Assembly: GCA_036873755.1 (NCBI GenBank)
Contig: JAVTVY010019632.1
Location: 1 to 64,000 of the forward strand
Length of the DNA: 64,000 bases
From: Hanleya hanleyi
Lineage: Eukaryota; Mollusca; Polyplacophora; Lepidopleurida; Hanleyidae
Direction of reading: 5' to 3'
In this document: positions 12,401 to 22,676 of the stretch, piece after piece
Layout of the letters: each line of letters begins with the position of its first letter
Position numbering within the stretch: position 1 is the first letter of the stretch
Made by a program: the position numbers and the translations under genes
The notes under the pieces: model-generated
What the model was told of the DNA's origin: nothing
The model's database searches: none
What the model saw: the letters and a program-made list of their open reading frames with translations, nothing else

Positions 12401-15400
12401 TTATTATTTATTTTTATTATTTACTCCTTAATATTTGGTAGCACATAGAGGTATTTAGGCTCTTGTTTTTCTTACATCAAGATGAAAAATAAAAAAAAGA
12501 CACTATCGCTGTAACTTATAAAACAAGGTTATACCACCAAGCGCCTCCACTCAAAGTTTCTCAAATTTGGCGATACATATCACATGCTGATAGCAAAATA
12601 CGAGCGTAGCGTGCAAGATCTATGGCGTTATGTTTCGTAACTTGTGACTAATTCCTCTAAATCCGGTGCTAGATGCCGTATGAACCCATGTACTTTAAGA
12701 TGCTCAAGATGTTCATATGAACATACGCAATCAAAGCGTGACTGAGATACATCATTCTCCAGATAACGACTTTCAACAAAAATCGTATGGATTAAGAATA
12801 CTGATCAACCATACGGATTTGATATTTTTGGAAAATCACGATTTCTTGTCGGTATCTTTGAAAACTGTTGACCACCTCTCTCTTGCAGGAAACTAGCTTA
12901 TGTTTATGTATACTATGATTGTTTTTCTTTGAATTTGGTGCTGATGCTGTTTAATATTTGAATTAGGACTTTGGATTATGGAAGCGGAAATTCTTTCATG
13001 GACGACGGTTGAATATTGAATGTCGCACTAGATGCTTGTACTTCAACAAAAATGAATGAAGATAGTTGTCGGTCGGTAGTGAAGAACTTAATCTGTCTGG
13101 TTGGATTTCATTATCAAGTAACACTCGCCAGATGGACATGATAAGGATATGTTTATTAATATATTTGAGTATATAAGATATATTCATTATTTCACAGAAA
13201 GACTGGTTGATAACCTCAGGTAACACATACGAGCGGGGGACGCCGAAGCACATGGAATTCAAAATTCTGGATGTAAGTCAAGCACGTATATTTTTGGTGA
13301 CTGTGAGCCATGTCCTTTCAGGTAGGCTCCACAAACAGATAGTGGTTCATCGCTCGTGGGAGAGTCATTTTTTTGCACGCAGCATAACAAAATTGCATTT
13401 CGGATCGCCGGTAGAGATCGGTAGCTATCGGCCAGTCCCGGAAGCTTCCGAAGTACCGTATCAGGAAAGTTCGCATCTCTCTTTTTTTCTTGGACTAAGA
13501 AATGAAATGAAGTCCACTCTATCTTTTCTATACTGTTACGTGTAGATCTACGGTGGATATTTGATGAAATCGAATATGTGGTCCGCTCTCGAACACAATC
13601 TGTCAAATCTTTTACTCGGCACGGTCTTGTACCATACTGTAGGATATAATATATCGACCCGCACTGGTAGAAATCCATATTGGCATTCATGTTGAATGCA
13701 CAGTACCACACCGAAACTCCAACCAGCGCATGTCAGCTGTATGACTTCCGTCGCCATGGACATCATCTTGAGATGAAAAACCAGGAGAAACACCTCAAAT
13801 TAGACGAGATCTTTCGGGGGCAGAATCAAGAGAATATTCAATTCACCTAGATATATATTTTATCTTCAGATAAGGGATAAATACAGCGAGAACAATAGTG
13901 TGTGCTGTGCCGCACGTCCGGCGCATCACGGTTTAAAACTGAGAGCTGTAAAATCCTTACACCATTAATCGGTGAGGTCATGTGACTTCGGCGGAATAGG
14001 TCCAGCAGTCGCGAATGAGTTTATGTATCATCGCCGCTTAATGCCCATTGTGTTCTCTGCCCATTTCGCATGCTTTCGGCAATTCATCTCATCTCCCGGA
14101 AACATAGCAGTTGATTCAGTTGCCTCCTCTCTTGTATTCAGCCCACTGAAATGCGGTATGTGTACAACGTCTTTAACTACAACAAAGCCAAGCCAGCAAT
14201 ATGGGATTTCGACATCAGTGACTGTTACAGCCAGTCCCGGGAAAAACATTTCCAATTCCAGTTACCAGGTACATTCAATACCATAACAGTACATCTATGA
14301 ATATTATGGGGCTCCCGATTCTTTATAACGACCGGGGCCATGCTTATGGGAAATCTATCTTCACCCACTTCGATATTAACGCCGATCTCTTTGGGACAAA
14401 GTTCAACTTATTAAAATAAATCGTAGATGAAAACTTTCAAGGGTAAAAACAAATGTTTCAATAGAAATAGACAAACTTCTGAGCTGTACTCCACGTAAAC
14501 ATATTTAATGCACAAGCTTTCGACTCTCATGTCGGAGTACAGCTCAGAAGTTAGTCTATTTCTATAATCAACGAACCCACGTACGAGTCTAAAACAGATG
14601 TTTTAATGTTTTAAATACAGGAAGTTACAAGTCGCTGGTCCTTGCACACTTGGCATCATTCAAATACGCCGTTCTCCAGGCAATTGTCAAGAATACTGGT
14701 ATTTCACCAGTGCGGGTGTCTAAAATACAGGTCAGTATAACTGAATGTCATGTTATCACCGTAACTCGTGTTCGCGCTACTTACTTGTAGCTTATCGTGT
14801 TCCATATCGAACAAGGGCGTCGTATTAATTTATGTTCCACTAGATTGGAGTTAAACATCGTCCAATACACGTAACCTCTGTATATACCTCAAAGGATGTC
14901 AAATATCATAAAAGCTTTATCAGGCATGCTATGCTAATCCTCCCATTCACATTTTTATGACCGATCCTAAATTTATATTAACCGGCTATCTGAGAATGAA
15001 GTGAGCCCTCTCGACATTCGGACACGGTCTCGTGCTATGTATAGTGCACGAGATAGTACCTCGACTCACACTGCTAGGAATCCATATTGGCATCCATGTT
15101 GAAAGCACAGTATCACGCCGGAACTCCGAACAGCGCATATCGGCATGTAACTTCCGTTACCATAGAGATCAGCTTGAGACGAAACACATGAGAAACACCT
15201 CAAATTAGAAGAGATCCTTCGGGGTAGAATCAAGGGAATATCCATTTCACTTGGATATATATGTTGTCTCCTGATAAGAGAGAAATACAACGAGGACTAT
15301 GTGAGCGGAAACACATTCTATAGTATGTGGTTTGCCTCTCGTGCGGCGGATCACAGTTTACACCGTAGAGGGGCAAAATCCTTACACCATTAATGCGCTA

Positions 15401-18400
15401 GGTACTATGGCTTCGGCGGAATAGGCCGAACTGTCGCGAATGGCAACATCTCCACATTATGCGGGATTCTTGCAGATACCAAACGAATAAGAGCCATAGA
15501 AATGATAGAACCCTTCAAGGTGTACAAGCCATAACATTGTGTGCATAACGGTCTTACAGAGCAGACTGAATTTCATGGTTTACGAGTTAATGATCTAGAG
15601 CCAATAAAGTGAGCAATATACCGTTTACCAGTGTTTTTAACAGATTGCGTTATATTCTATAACACTTGTGTCAATAATATCGAGCTAAACAGTGCAATAA
15701 TTACAAGATTTACAACGGCTATTGTTACGGTCCCACTATAAGTGTGTAGATTAAAGACAATACAATCAGTTGTAGATATAGTAGCAGCAGCATGTATTGT
15801 GCGTTACTTGTACATAAGTACGGCGGACAGCGAGACATGACGTCATCATCGCTGCACTCCATGCAGGGAATGGTAGTAGAGTGCGCTCCACAGTTATTAC
15901 TATAGCGTAACCGTTATGTGAAATGTACATGTGTCAAGTGCAGGAGTTCATTCGGAGATTCCATTTCACAAGTCGGATGAGGAAAGGGGCGTCTACTTTT
16001 ATACAAGTGACAATCGAATAAAAGAAACAAATGAATTACAAGATGAAATTTCCGTCTCAAGTTTAACGGTTGTTTCCATCGGGAAATTGATTAAAAAGCG
16101 GCACAAATAGACATATATCCATGTAATTTTCCAACAACTGACTCAGCTCACAAAATCATTCCCCATTTGAGAGACTAAATACTGACATTGGCACGATGGC
16201 AACCGAGACGGGAACATCGTCCCAACTTCAGTGGACGAGTTTTTTCCAAAAAAATGAGAGAAAGGTTGTCAAGGTTTAAATATGTGTTCAACATTTTATT
16301 GTAATCTTTGTTGATAATCAATTTGAGTAGTGCAATATAATAGAACTAATGTTTTTATATGCGTGCTAAATCGTTATTTTACGCACGGTTAGTGTGAGAA
16401 AGTTTATAAATTTTAGGGCACGGGCTTCATCCTTACCCTAGAATATAAACTTTCTCAAACTAACCATGCATAAAATAAAATATTATTTCCTAATTATTTC
16501 TCTACGCTTGTGTTTGGCGAAGAGCATTAATAGGTCAGGGGCAACTCTTTTGAATGGGGATAAAAATGGTCGTTTTGTTTGACAACTTTTGAGTACTCCG
16601 AAATTTCCTGGGGAGGTGGATTTTTTATTGTTGCTTTTGCAACAGTAACAAAAGTCTGTTTATTAATAAGCTACCATATTCAATAAATTATTATGCAAAT
16701 TAGATACACGACTTTTTTAACCTCATTTGATGCACATATATATATATGTTTAATGTCGCCTATGTGGATTTTCCTACTCTAATATATTCATCAGTTTATT
16801 ACCAAATTATCCCATTTTCACTTCCACTTCTAGAGACTTTGTTTCCCTAATCCGAAAGGGCGTTCATTTTCTCCATTCCAGCTCGACTATAACGAAGTTG
16901 GAATCTTAGTGACCTTCACTATGTTGGACGTGGCACCTATCACCGGAGATGTTGTTAAAGGTGCTACAGAGCCCCCACTCAACAATGCTGCCAGCTCTTT
17001 CACCAGTGTCGTACAAAATGGACAATTCGTAGTTAAAGTGGTGCTACCGAAGAAAGTAAGTGTGGAGTTTGTGGAAGATCATATAGGTAAATTCAAAATG
17101 GCGGCACCGAAAAAGTTATTTTTTCTTCAAAATGTTTGCTTTTCTGCGGACAGAACTGGGTAAAAGCTGTTTTACTTCACCTTTGATTATACTTTTCTAA
17201 TTGACCATGTACTTTTTTCGACGAAAATTCATAAACAAATAAAACATTCGATGAACCTGACTGAACAATCGATCACAAAATGCCTTCTGAGAATATGACG
17301 TCACAGTGAAGTCAACAGAGCGGCCATCTTGGATTTTGTTACATTTTCTGATAGATCTTGACACAATTTGTGCACTGAGATATTAAAAAAAGCGTTGCTA
17401 TGTACTTTCTGGTGAGTACATATGTAAATGTGTACTGCAATTTGTGTCATTTGTGTGCACAGAGGGTATAGCCCTTTCCAGAAAGTGTCTGATCTCCCCG
17501 TGAATAACTGCCGCTCTTTAAGGTTAGTTGTATGAATAGCTGCTTCCGGGAAGTAGTCGAGTCGATTTCATTTTCATCAAAGGCACCCGCAACTATTTTA
17601 AATATAATATCGATAATCTGTTCTAGAGTATTTGATACTATTTGTAATTGTATTTTCAACATGAACCGATGGATGCTGTGTACGTGTGTATTAGACAATT
17701 AATTGTCTGTTAAAAAATAGAATATTTAATTACGAAAATTAATTGTATGGGCCTTTGGTACTTACCGGAAGTTCTCTGCAGTAACATGCTCAGTGGAACA
17801 ATGGAGATAATAACAGCAGCTGATATTGTATGCAGTGAAAGTCCAAAATCGCGATCAGAGAGGAGGACAATGGTCGTCCATATCGTTTCAGATTACTCGA
17901 CCCCGGAGTTACTTCATACTTTATCGATTTTTCCTCAATTGGTACAGCAAGCCCGTTTTATTTATTTTTTTTTCAGACAAAAATACCACTATGGGTTTAA
18001 CTTATGGAGCGATCCTTCGTATATTGTTACATCAAAAAATTTCAGTTTCTTTCGCTCTTCAGATGAAAATTATGATTGACCTCCGTTATTTAATGATCCT
18101 TCATGGCGTTGTCTTGATTTCAGACAATAACTCTGACAGCCTCGGTTCATTCCATCAAACAATTAACAGTGAGAGAATGGTTGAACAACCCTTTGCCTCC
18201 CCCTTCCACGGGATACCGCCCAGGTGAGTTGAAATTTCATTAACATCCTTAAACTTGGCATAAACCGAACGAGTGAACTTTCACCTGACATGTGTCCGCT
18301 GGGATTTTATGGAAAACAACGAGGAAAATGGGCAAAAAATTTGAAAAAGGATGGGAGGATGTGAAATACAATTGTCATATACAACATAGATTTGTATCAG

Positions 18401-21400
18401 TTCACATTTTTGCATTAAATATTTAATATTTGTTCCCCATCGTCGTGGAATAATTGGCACATTTACTATCAACCCCGTTTTCCATGAGACCCCAGCTTAT
18501 ACATTTATACAAGCCCGGCGAAAGCTCACTCGGCCGGACTCTGCTGTCTCCGGCTGTGTCCGCTGGCGGATCAGGCAAATGAACTATTATTGTTCTAATG
18601 GAATTCAGCTACAAATTTGGGGGAATATCTCAGATGGTAAAAGCAAAGCTACGGATTAGAGGAGTCGTGGGCTCCATTCTTGCTGACGGCTAAATTATTC
18701 TTCTCTCAAAAATTATTTCCATATATGCAAATATCTCGTGGGGTGTGGGGATGTGAGGTCTGGGGTAGGGGTGGGGTCTATTCTTCATACCAGATTGCCA
18801 GTTCTATATATAAAGCCAATTGCGCACATTGCAACACAGAAAGAAAGGATTGGCTTTCATTGGGACGACTCACTGGCGTATCACCTGCTGTCTACAAAAA
18901 GCTTGGGTGAAATTTCACTCAATTAAGAGTAAAAATCAATCTGATTAAAACTCAGACTTAATAACCGCTCCTCTATCGGACATGTCGCTAATTAAGATCT
19001 GAGCCAGTCTGTATATTAAGTCTGTCGCGCATGTCAGACTGGCGACCAATCACAGTCCAACTTCTACAGGCGAATAGATGCCTATCCGATTATTTCTGTA
19101 GTGAACGGGTCGCAGAAAAATCCAGCCCAGGCGGCTGACGAAGTTCTTGCTCTCCATAAGCAACACCGAAGATTATTATTTGCTCGGATAGGCACCTATT
19201 TGCCTGTTGAAGTTGGACTGTGATTGGTCGCCAGTCTGACATGCGCGACAGATTTAAGATACAGACTGTCCCAGATCTTAATTAGCGACATGTCCGATAG
19301 GGGAGCGGTTATTAAATCTGAGTTTTAATCAGATTGGAGTGAAAATTCATCTCATTTAAGGATGTCCGCTGGTGGTTTTTGACTTCGGCAGCCATTGTGC
19401 CTGTTTTTCTATTGGATTATCTCCCTTCCCTAGGTTAAGAGATGGGAATTTCCTTTAAAAGCCTTTTAGCCGAGAAGTTTGCACACCAACATCCATCCAA
19501 TTTGCTAAATTTTGATAGACATTGTGATTATCTGCAAACAGTTCGAATATAAGAAAAAGTTAAATACTATTTATATGAATTTTTCATGAATATGCTTCAA
19601 AACTAGGGCTATTACCTATGCTTTCTGGGTTATCAAATTCAGCATGGGTCAGTCCACTTAACGTTGCCTACAACTAAAAAATGCACACCAACCTATATTT
19701 TTTTCTTTGTTTTCTCTCCTATTACACAATTATGAATGCAACAACACACATTATTCAAAAAGTTAATTACTTTGATTTACCACCAGCGGACATCCTTAAA
19801 CACTTGAGTGAGTTGACTTGAGTGGAATCAAGTTCGCGCAAGTTGAATGAGGTATCAACTCAAGTTGAGTGAAATTTGAGTGAATTTCACTCAACTTGAG
19901 CATGATGAATTTCCACTCTTACTTGAGTGAACCTTTGACTCAAGATTTTAGAGAGTATGAGCGAGCATAGGCTCAGCTGGTAAGAGCAACTCTGTGGATT
20001 AGAGAGGTCGTGGGTTCGATTTTCGATGACGACTAAATTATTCTTTCTCCAAAAAAAGTTTGAAAAATATATACAAATTCCTTCGTGAGGCGCTATACTC
20101 CATACCAGATTGTCATTTCTATAAACTTGAGAAAACAATGAGTTGAGTGAACCATCGTCAGGAATATATTCCTGACGATGGTATAACCTGTACCGAAATA
20201 TAGAATATCACAATGACTTCACTTTTCGGGGTTACTTTCATTCTAGTTAACGTCATGTATTTACTAATAATTGGTGATAGGTTACAAATGTACGCACGCC
20301 TACGCAGAGGTTAAAACAGTCAACGAAAAATATTTTGTTCGCTTATCCTCTTGAATGCACAAAATAGTGTATAAATACTGTGTGACAATGCCTGTCCATT
20401 CCCCTGACATCGGATTGTGGACTATAATCTCCAAAAAACTTGAGTGAAAGGTTCACTCCAGTAGGAGTGGAAATTCATCCCGCTCAAGTTGAATGAAATT
20501 CACTCAAGTTTGAGTGAAATTCACCGACATTAAGTTTGATAACTCACTCGAGTGAACTTTATTTCTCTCAAGCTGAACTCACTTGAATTGAGTGGGATTC
20601 ACTCAACTTGAGTGAAATATTTCGCTCAAGTGCATGAGCAGGAGGAATTTCTACTCTTACTCAAACGTGTTCACTATCACTAAGTTCAATAATGCCGTGT
20701 ACCACCATAGAGTTGTGTGTGTGGTTTATCATTGGACAATTTCACTAGACATGGGATATAAGCGACACTCCGACGGACCTCCTGTTATACTTTATACAAC
20801 ATCAGTGACCTTTGTGCCATTGAGCACGAATACATTATAACGTCTCCCTATGCAATTGAGCCCTGGTAGACTGTACTGGAGTTTGTTTGTTTTGTTTTTT
20901 TTAAGACAAAGACAAAGTTATTTCAAGCGTGATATGTTATGGATATCACGGAGAAATTGTATTCATTTTGTAAAGTTCAGTTTGTTCGACATTCTAAACA
21001 AAAGAAAATTTATGTGTTTACCAGCTAATTTTCGCAGGCGACAAATTAAAATGAACGGACTTTGGTGACACATGCGAGTATGAGAGCGTTCTCTGTCGAT
21101 CATAATCGACTAAGATAACGCGCCTGCGCGCCTGTTCACCCGATTAAATCAGAGGATGTTACACTGACACTAGAAAGTTACAGCTTGACATTGAGAAAAT
21201 GATGTCTGCGTACATCCTCCCCACAGCGCATGCTCCATTTTAGAGGCTCATTTATCATCCCTGCCTCCAACAGCGGATGTTGACTTTTACTACGTTGCTA
21301 TGACGTATAGGGGAAAACCCACGTACGCGCGGTTCAGTTTGAATCTGGCCGAACAACTCCTTCAGTTTTGCACATGAGCGAACTACTTTTCATATGCTCT

Positions 21401-21847
21401 GTCCAGATAAACAGGGAAAATAATCTCCATATAATTCTTTTTAACGCTAGACCAACAGAGGTTTTATGCAGACTTGAAAAGTAATCGAAATGTTCGGCAA
21501 AGATCTATTTTACTATGTATGATGTCACTTCCGGCGATGTGCGCCCGGCCAGGAATTCTGTCCAAAAATCTGATTGGTAGATGGGGTATTACCAGACCCC
21601 CAGCGATATGGTTGGTCTGCGTAGTCGGATTTTTATTGTCATTCTAGTTGATCGTTATCTATTGTCATGCATATTATTATTATTCATTGCAGGGGATATG
21701 GCAGCCGTTGCACTCGTGATGATCATCGTTGGATTCGTTCTCGGCGGAGGAATACTGTTTGTCCTTTACAAGAAAAATGGCGGTGCATTTTTACCCAAAC
21801 AGTTTCGTCATTCGAATCTTGAAACTCCCGTTGCTGTAGAGAAATAA
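3342..21847 (+). CDS. Gene A: type I membrane protein, 3' nine exons (spliced)
   Basis: Join 3342-3453, 8569-8726, 11998-12096, 13198-13272, 14142-14268, 14621-14730, 16882-17055, 18124-18223, 21693-21847. All junctions have AG/GT sites and one open frame of 369 residues runs through to TAA at 21845-21847. Exons 1-4 match exons B6-B9 of the downstream paralogue in sequence and phase. The visible protein holds the end of an extracellular domain (EWYD, RGNC, VECDVWI, EWYLAT, then a WDFDISDCY segment), a beta/alpha-like region (A6-A8) with a VILVTFTMLD-like strand pattern, and a single membrane helix (AAVALVMIIVGFVLGG) before a basic tail. From memory it resembles metazoan proteins annotated as LolA-like-domain proteins. 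The biochemical role is unknown. The 5' exons are outside the window. Confidence 0.8.
3454..4180. repeat. Dispersed non-autonomous repeat with poly-G and CCAAGATGG
   Basis: A block at about 3660-3900 contains a G run, GGGGGGCTGAAACTT, AATCCAAGATGG and GTGACGTCAT. It is shared with about 30050-30260 and partly with 31920-32270, and a second G run lies near 4050. This is an interspersed repeat family, not a gene; the open frames across it have no coding support. Confidence 0.6.
4181..5474. repeat. 157-bp satellite array, left part
   Basis: About eight units with a 157-bp period, visible from the spacing of the GTTGTGCAAGATACC block (4883, 5040 and so on). Each unit carries CGCGATTTCTCAGGAACTAC, CTCAAATTTGGTACACAGG and GCCATCTTGGATTTCC. 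Central units are most alike. All three frames stay open because the unit lacks stops in several frames, giving spurious ORFs. The array lies in gene A intron 1. Confidence 0.92.
5475..5925 (+). mobile_element. 451-bp element inserted in the satellite
   Basis: It interrupts the 157-bp unit precisely: the left flank ends ...GGATCTTT and the right flank resumes TTTCTCAAATTTGG, consistent with a 3-bp TTT target duplication. The insert begins TGCTGATAGCAAAATACGA and ends near GACGCTTGTAA. A full-length relative lies at 12585-13040 and a minus-strand partial copy at 22677-22830. No transposase frame, so non-autonomous. Terminal inverted repeats are not obvious. Confidence 0.8.
5926..7098. repeat. 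157-bp satellite array, right part
   Basis: Resumes in register after the inserted element and continues for about seven and a half more divergent units, ending near AAAATCCAAGTTACG. Divergence is greater than in the left part, as expected for an array edge. Confidence 0.9.
7099..8568. other. Rest of gene A intron 1, nothing recognised
   Basis: AT-rich sequence without convincing coding potential. Open frames near 7112-7303 (-), 7832-8050 (+) and 8094-8360 (+) are isolated and lack family motifs or splice context. Confidence 0.5.
8569..8726 (+). CDS. Gene A exon A2
   Basis: The acceptor is AATTTCAG, the donor GTATGT. It starts in phase 1 and ends in phase 0. It encodes VRYVIDPRRGNCTPLVIDP ... 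TVRMRSGRQFFD ... YEGK and aligns along its length with exon B7 (VTYTTDLLLGNCSTRPIDG ... TVRMRTPAEFFD ... YEGS). The single cysteine in GNC is conserved between paralogues. Confidence 0.9.
8727..10171. other. Gene A intron 2, left part, with degenerate GCCGCTG minisatellite
   Basis: From about 9440 to 9985 the phrases AAAGCCGCTG, AGAAACCCGCT and TCTACAAAGCCGCT recur irregularly at roughly 55-90 bp, indicating an old decayed tandem repeat. 8727-9440 shows no feature beyond a short G run near 9160. Confidence 0.55.
10172..10339 (+). pseudogene. Tail fragment of zinc-finger-element protein (copy 2)
   Basis: A frame following a TGA reads LEHDMGLPPTEAVTYRMKMQ ... MLPFQYPGL and stops at TGA 10337-10339. 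It matches the window-start fragment (GLPPTE, QDMLPNEYPGL). No upstream domain is found here, so this is a 5'-truncated copy inside gene A intron 2. Confidence 0.55.
10340..10720 (+). mobile_element. 3' terminal region of zinc-finger-type element (copy 2)
   Basis: Continues the same order as copy 1: a GTGGCTCCCTCGGCTTTGGTACG block, then GGAGGGGATATATAAATA, then repeated GGGCGTT/GCGTTACTGCGTTAAG motifs near 10630-10715. The end is inferred from where the GGCGTT motifs stop. Confidence 0.5.
10721..11997. other. Gene A intron 2, right part
   Basis: Non-coding. Stretches near 10960-11000 and 11390-11420 (GGGCATGCGCACGATGACATC) faintly echo the units of the 598-1530 array, so this may be a decayed relative of that array after copy 2. 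The 132-codon frame at 11184-11582 has no recognisable motif and is judged spurious. Confidence 0.4.
11998..12096 (+). CDS. Gene A exon A3
   Basis: Acceptor TTGCAG, donor GTGAGT, phase 0 at both ends, 33 codons. It encodes VECDVWIGTKKNF ... VEWYLAT, aligning with B8 (LDCNVWIAQANS ... WEWYFAT). The CxVWI and WYxAT residues are conserved and recur in diverged form in the first domain of gene B (SCIYWPD ... VTWYFT). Confidence 0.88.
12385..12409. repeat. (ATT)n microsatellite
   Basis: About eight uninterrupted ATT units followed by a T/A-rich stretch, in gene A intron 3. Confidence 0.9.
12585..13040 (+). mobile_element. Second copy of the 451-bp element
   Basis: Starts TGCTGATAGCAAAATACGA and ends near GATGCTTGTA, matching 5475-5925 along its whole length with scattered substitutions and small indels. 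Just upstream (12555-12575) lies TTTCTCAAATTTGG, the same satellite phrase that flanks the first copy, suggesting insertion preference or co-mobilised flank. Non-autonomous. Confidence 0.8.
13198..13272 (+). CDS. Gene A exon A4
   Basis: Acceptor TTTCACAG, donor GTAAGT, phase 0 at both ends, 25 codons. It encodes KDWLITSGNTYERGTPKHME ..., aligning with B9 (KAWTESSGNLYEAGEPKRLE ...). Exon length and phase are identical in both paralogues. Confidence 0.88.
13600..14020. repeat. Dispersed repeat, copy 1 of a local pair
   Basis: Shares long stretches with 15020-15445, including ATCCATATTGGCATNCATGTTGAA-like sequence, GAGAAACACCTCAAATTAGA, AAAATCCTTACACCATTAAT and CTTCGGCGGAATAGG. Exon A5 lies between the copies, so this pair could mediate deletion of exons A5 and A6 by recombination. 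No coding sequence. Confidence 0.75.
14142..14268 (+). CDS. Gene A exon A5
   Basis: Acceptor GTATTCAG, donor GTACAT, starts in phase 0 and ends in phase 1. It encodes PTEMRYVYNVFNYNKAKPAI followed by WDFDISDCYSQSREKHFQF. An aromatic-rich strand pattern ending in FDxSxCY closes the second extracellular domain. The gene B counterpart lies beyond the window. Confidence 0.82.
14461..14565. repeat. Hairpin, 32-bp arms
   Basis: ATAGAAATAGACAAACTTCT at the left is complemented at the right by AGAAGTTAGTCTATTTCTAT, with a loop of about 40 bp. One mismatch in the arms. A short fold-back in gene A intron 5. Confidence 0.85.
14621..14730 (+). CDS. Gene A exon A6
   Basis: Acceptor TTAAATACAG, donor GTCAGT, starts in phase 1 and ends in phase 0. 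It encodes GSYKSLVLAHLASFKYAVLQ followed by AIVKNTGISPVRVSKIQ. It opens a third extracellular region with an alternating helix/strand character after the second domain. Confidence 0.8.
15020..15445. repeat. Dispersed repeat, copy 2 of a local pair
   Basis: Direct repeat of 13600-14020, same orientation. Frames crossing it (for example 15066-15290 on -) have no independent support. Confidence 0.75.
15446..16881. other. Gene A intron 6, with a hairpin at 16376-16476
   Basis: Non-coding AT-rich sequence. An inverted repeat with arms of about 47 bp (CGGTTAGTGTGAGAAAGTTT against AAACTTTCTCAAACTAACC) lies at 16376-16476, and a short (TA)n run near 16736-16747. Nothing else recognised. Confidence 0.65.
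16882..17055 (+). CDS. Gene A exon A7
   Basis: Acceptor CATTCCAG, donor GTAAGT, phase 0 at both ends, 58 codons. It encodes LDYNEVGILVTFTMLDVAPI ... FVVKVVLPKK. The strand pattern VGILVTFTMLD followed by a helix-like stretch and FVVKVVLP suggests a small alpha/beta fold close to the membrane. SEA-like folds have this kind of pattern, but I cannot assign it. Confidence 0.83.
17056..18123. other. Gene A intron 7, nothing recognised
   Basis: Contains the dispersed phrase GCGGCCATCTTGGATTTTG near 17320 (also found in the satellite units) and no supported gene. The frames at 17747-18227 cross into exon A8 out of phase. Confidence 0.5.
18124..18223 (+). CDS. Gene A exon A8
   Basis: Acceptor TTGATTTCAG, donor GTGAGT, starts in phase 0 and ends in phase 1. 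It encodes TITLTASVHSIKQLTVREWL followed by NNPLPPPSTGYRP. The proline-rich end forms the juxtamembrane stalk, joined by splicing to the transmembrane exon. Confidence 0.8.
18618..18830 (+). mobile_element. tRNA-derived SINE, copy 1
   Basis: A degenerate tRNA-like head (TCTCAGATGGTAAAAGC for box A, then GATTAGAGGAGTCGTGGGCTC for the anticodon-arm-to-box-B part) is followed by the same body as 19959-20125: GGCTAAATTATTCTT, CATACCAGATTG and CAGTTCTATA. Its box B is mutated, so it is probably inactive. It lies in gene A intron 8. Confidence 0.7.
18920..19360. mobile_element. Large fold-back element, arms about 150 bp
   Basis: The left arm (ACTCAGACTTAATAACCGCT, ATCGGACATGTCGCTAATTA, CAATCACAGTCCAACTTC) is complemented in the same order by the right arm ending TTAATCAGATTGGAGTGAAA. 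A loop of about 100 bp separates them. TTCACTC-type motifs at both ends tie it to the ACTTGAGTGA-rich region that follows. No transposase frame, so a MITE-like fold-back. Confidence 0.85.
19959..20125 (+). mobile_element. tRNA-derived SINE, copy 2
   Basis: The head GCATAGGCTCAGCTGGTAAG contains a good box A (TRGYNNANNNG form) and GTGGGTTCGATTTTC fits box B (GGTTCRANNCC) with a mismatch. The body matches copy 1 at 18618-18830 (ACTAAATTATTCTTT, CCATACCAGATTGTCA). The better-preserved RNA polymerase III promoter makes this copy the reference for the family. Confidence 0.78.
20151..20182. repeat. Perfect 32-bp palindrome
   Basis: ACCATCGTCAGGAATA is followed at once by its exact reverse complement with no loop. 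It lies just after SINE copy 2 and GAGTTGAGTGA, probably the centre or end of a palindromic MITE. Confidence 0.9.
20641..21692. other. Gene A intron 8, distal part, nothing recognised
   Basis: Non-coding. Open frames at 20634-20840 and 20850-21068 have no recognisable motif. The polypyrimidine-rich TATTATTATTCATTGCAG leads into the last exon. Confidence 0.5.
21693..21847 (+). CDS. Gene A exon A9: transmembrane and cytoplasmic tail
   Basis: The acceptor ATTCATTGCAG joins in phase 1 and the frame ends at TAA 21845-21847. It encodes GDMAAVALVMIIVGFVLGGG followed by ILFVLYKKNGG and a 22-residue tail ending TPVAVEK. The hydrophobic run of about 22 residues followed by KK is a classic stop-transfer sequence, so the protein should be type I with a very short cytoplasmic end. 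Confidence 0.9.
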
Positions 21848-22476
21848 ATGTTCGAAATGTTTTTATGACGGATGACTTAGATACCAAATTACCTTGTCTA
21901 GAAATCTCAATTAATCAATTATTCCCCTTGAAACTTTTCGGGAAATTGGAATATTAACATGACAGATGACAAAGTAATATGCTGTAATTCTCTGGAAATC
22001 CACTGATCACAAGAGGCACTGTAATTTTTAACGTTAGGAACGGTACAAGCTGAGAAAAAAAATTCGCCGTCGGTGGCTCTTTGTACAGAATAACGTCATC
22101 GTGTGGCACAGATTACGATATTTATTTGTGTATCATGCTAAAATACGTTTTACAAGTGTACCTTAACAGTCATAAAATGTTTGCGGTTTTTAGTTCATGG
22201 TTCTGTTAAATTATGTCATATATAAAGTAATAGCATTATGCAAATCATACCGGTAGCTTATCATCCAAGAACGTGCTAATTGTACAGACTTCTTTTTCAA
22301 ACTACTGTGATAAATAATCTGCTCAGCGAAACTGTGGAGTGAGCGCGCATCGGTCTTACAACTGTGAAAATAGGGCGCCCATTTTGGAAAATATCCGCTA
22401 AAGCTTCCCAGGAGGCAGTTCGCGGTAACTCGATTTCCAGAAATGTTTAACATTGTCCATATTTCATGCTGTTATG

Positions 22477-22482
22477 AATAAA
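22477..22482 (+). terminator. Candidate poly(A) signal of gene A
   Basis: AATAAA about 630 bp after the stop codon. A second AATAAA overlaps the stop codon itself (21843-21848) and would be unusually early. Which is used cannot be told from sequence alone. Confidence 0.4.
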
Positions 22483-22676
22483 TGCAAAATTTGATGGTAA
22501 ATCTGTGCATATTGACTGCACTACATGTGGTGCCTATAGAAAATGGATAGTTTCCTATTTTGTTGTACCAAAGCACATAGTATACTTTTACTCCTAATAT
22601 AATAATTATTCTCTTGCATTTATTGGGTTTTACAGGGAAATACAGAATACAAAATCGTTAAAACACAAGCTTCCAA

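Larger units (their letters stand above)
19795..20640. repeat. ACTTGAGTGA / TCACTCAAGT motif-rich regions
   Basis: Dense direct and inverted copies of TTGAGTGAAATTCACTCAA-like phrases occupy about 19795-19945 and 20440-20640, with a related stretch at 32510-32610. They look like ends of palindromic MITEs of one family enclosing other material, including the SINE copy 2. Confidence 0.6.
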
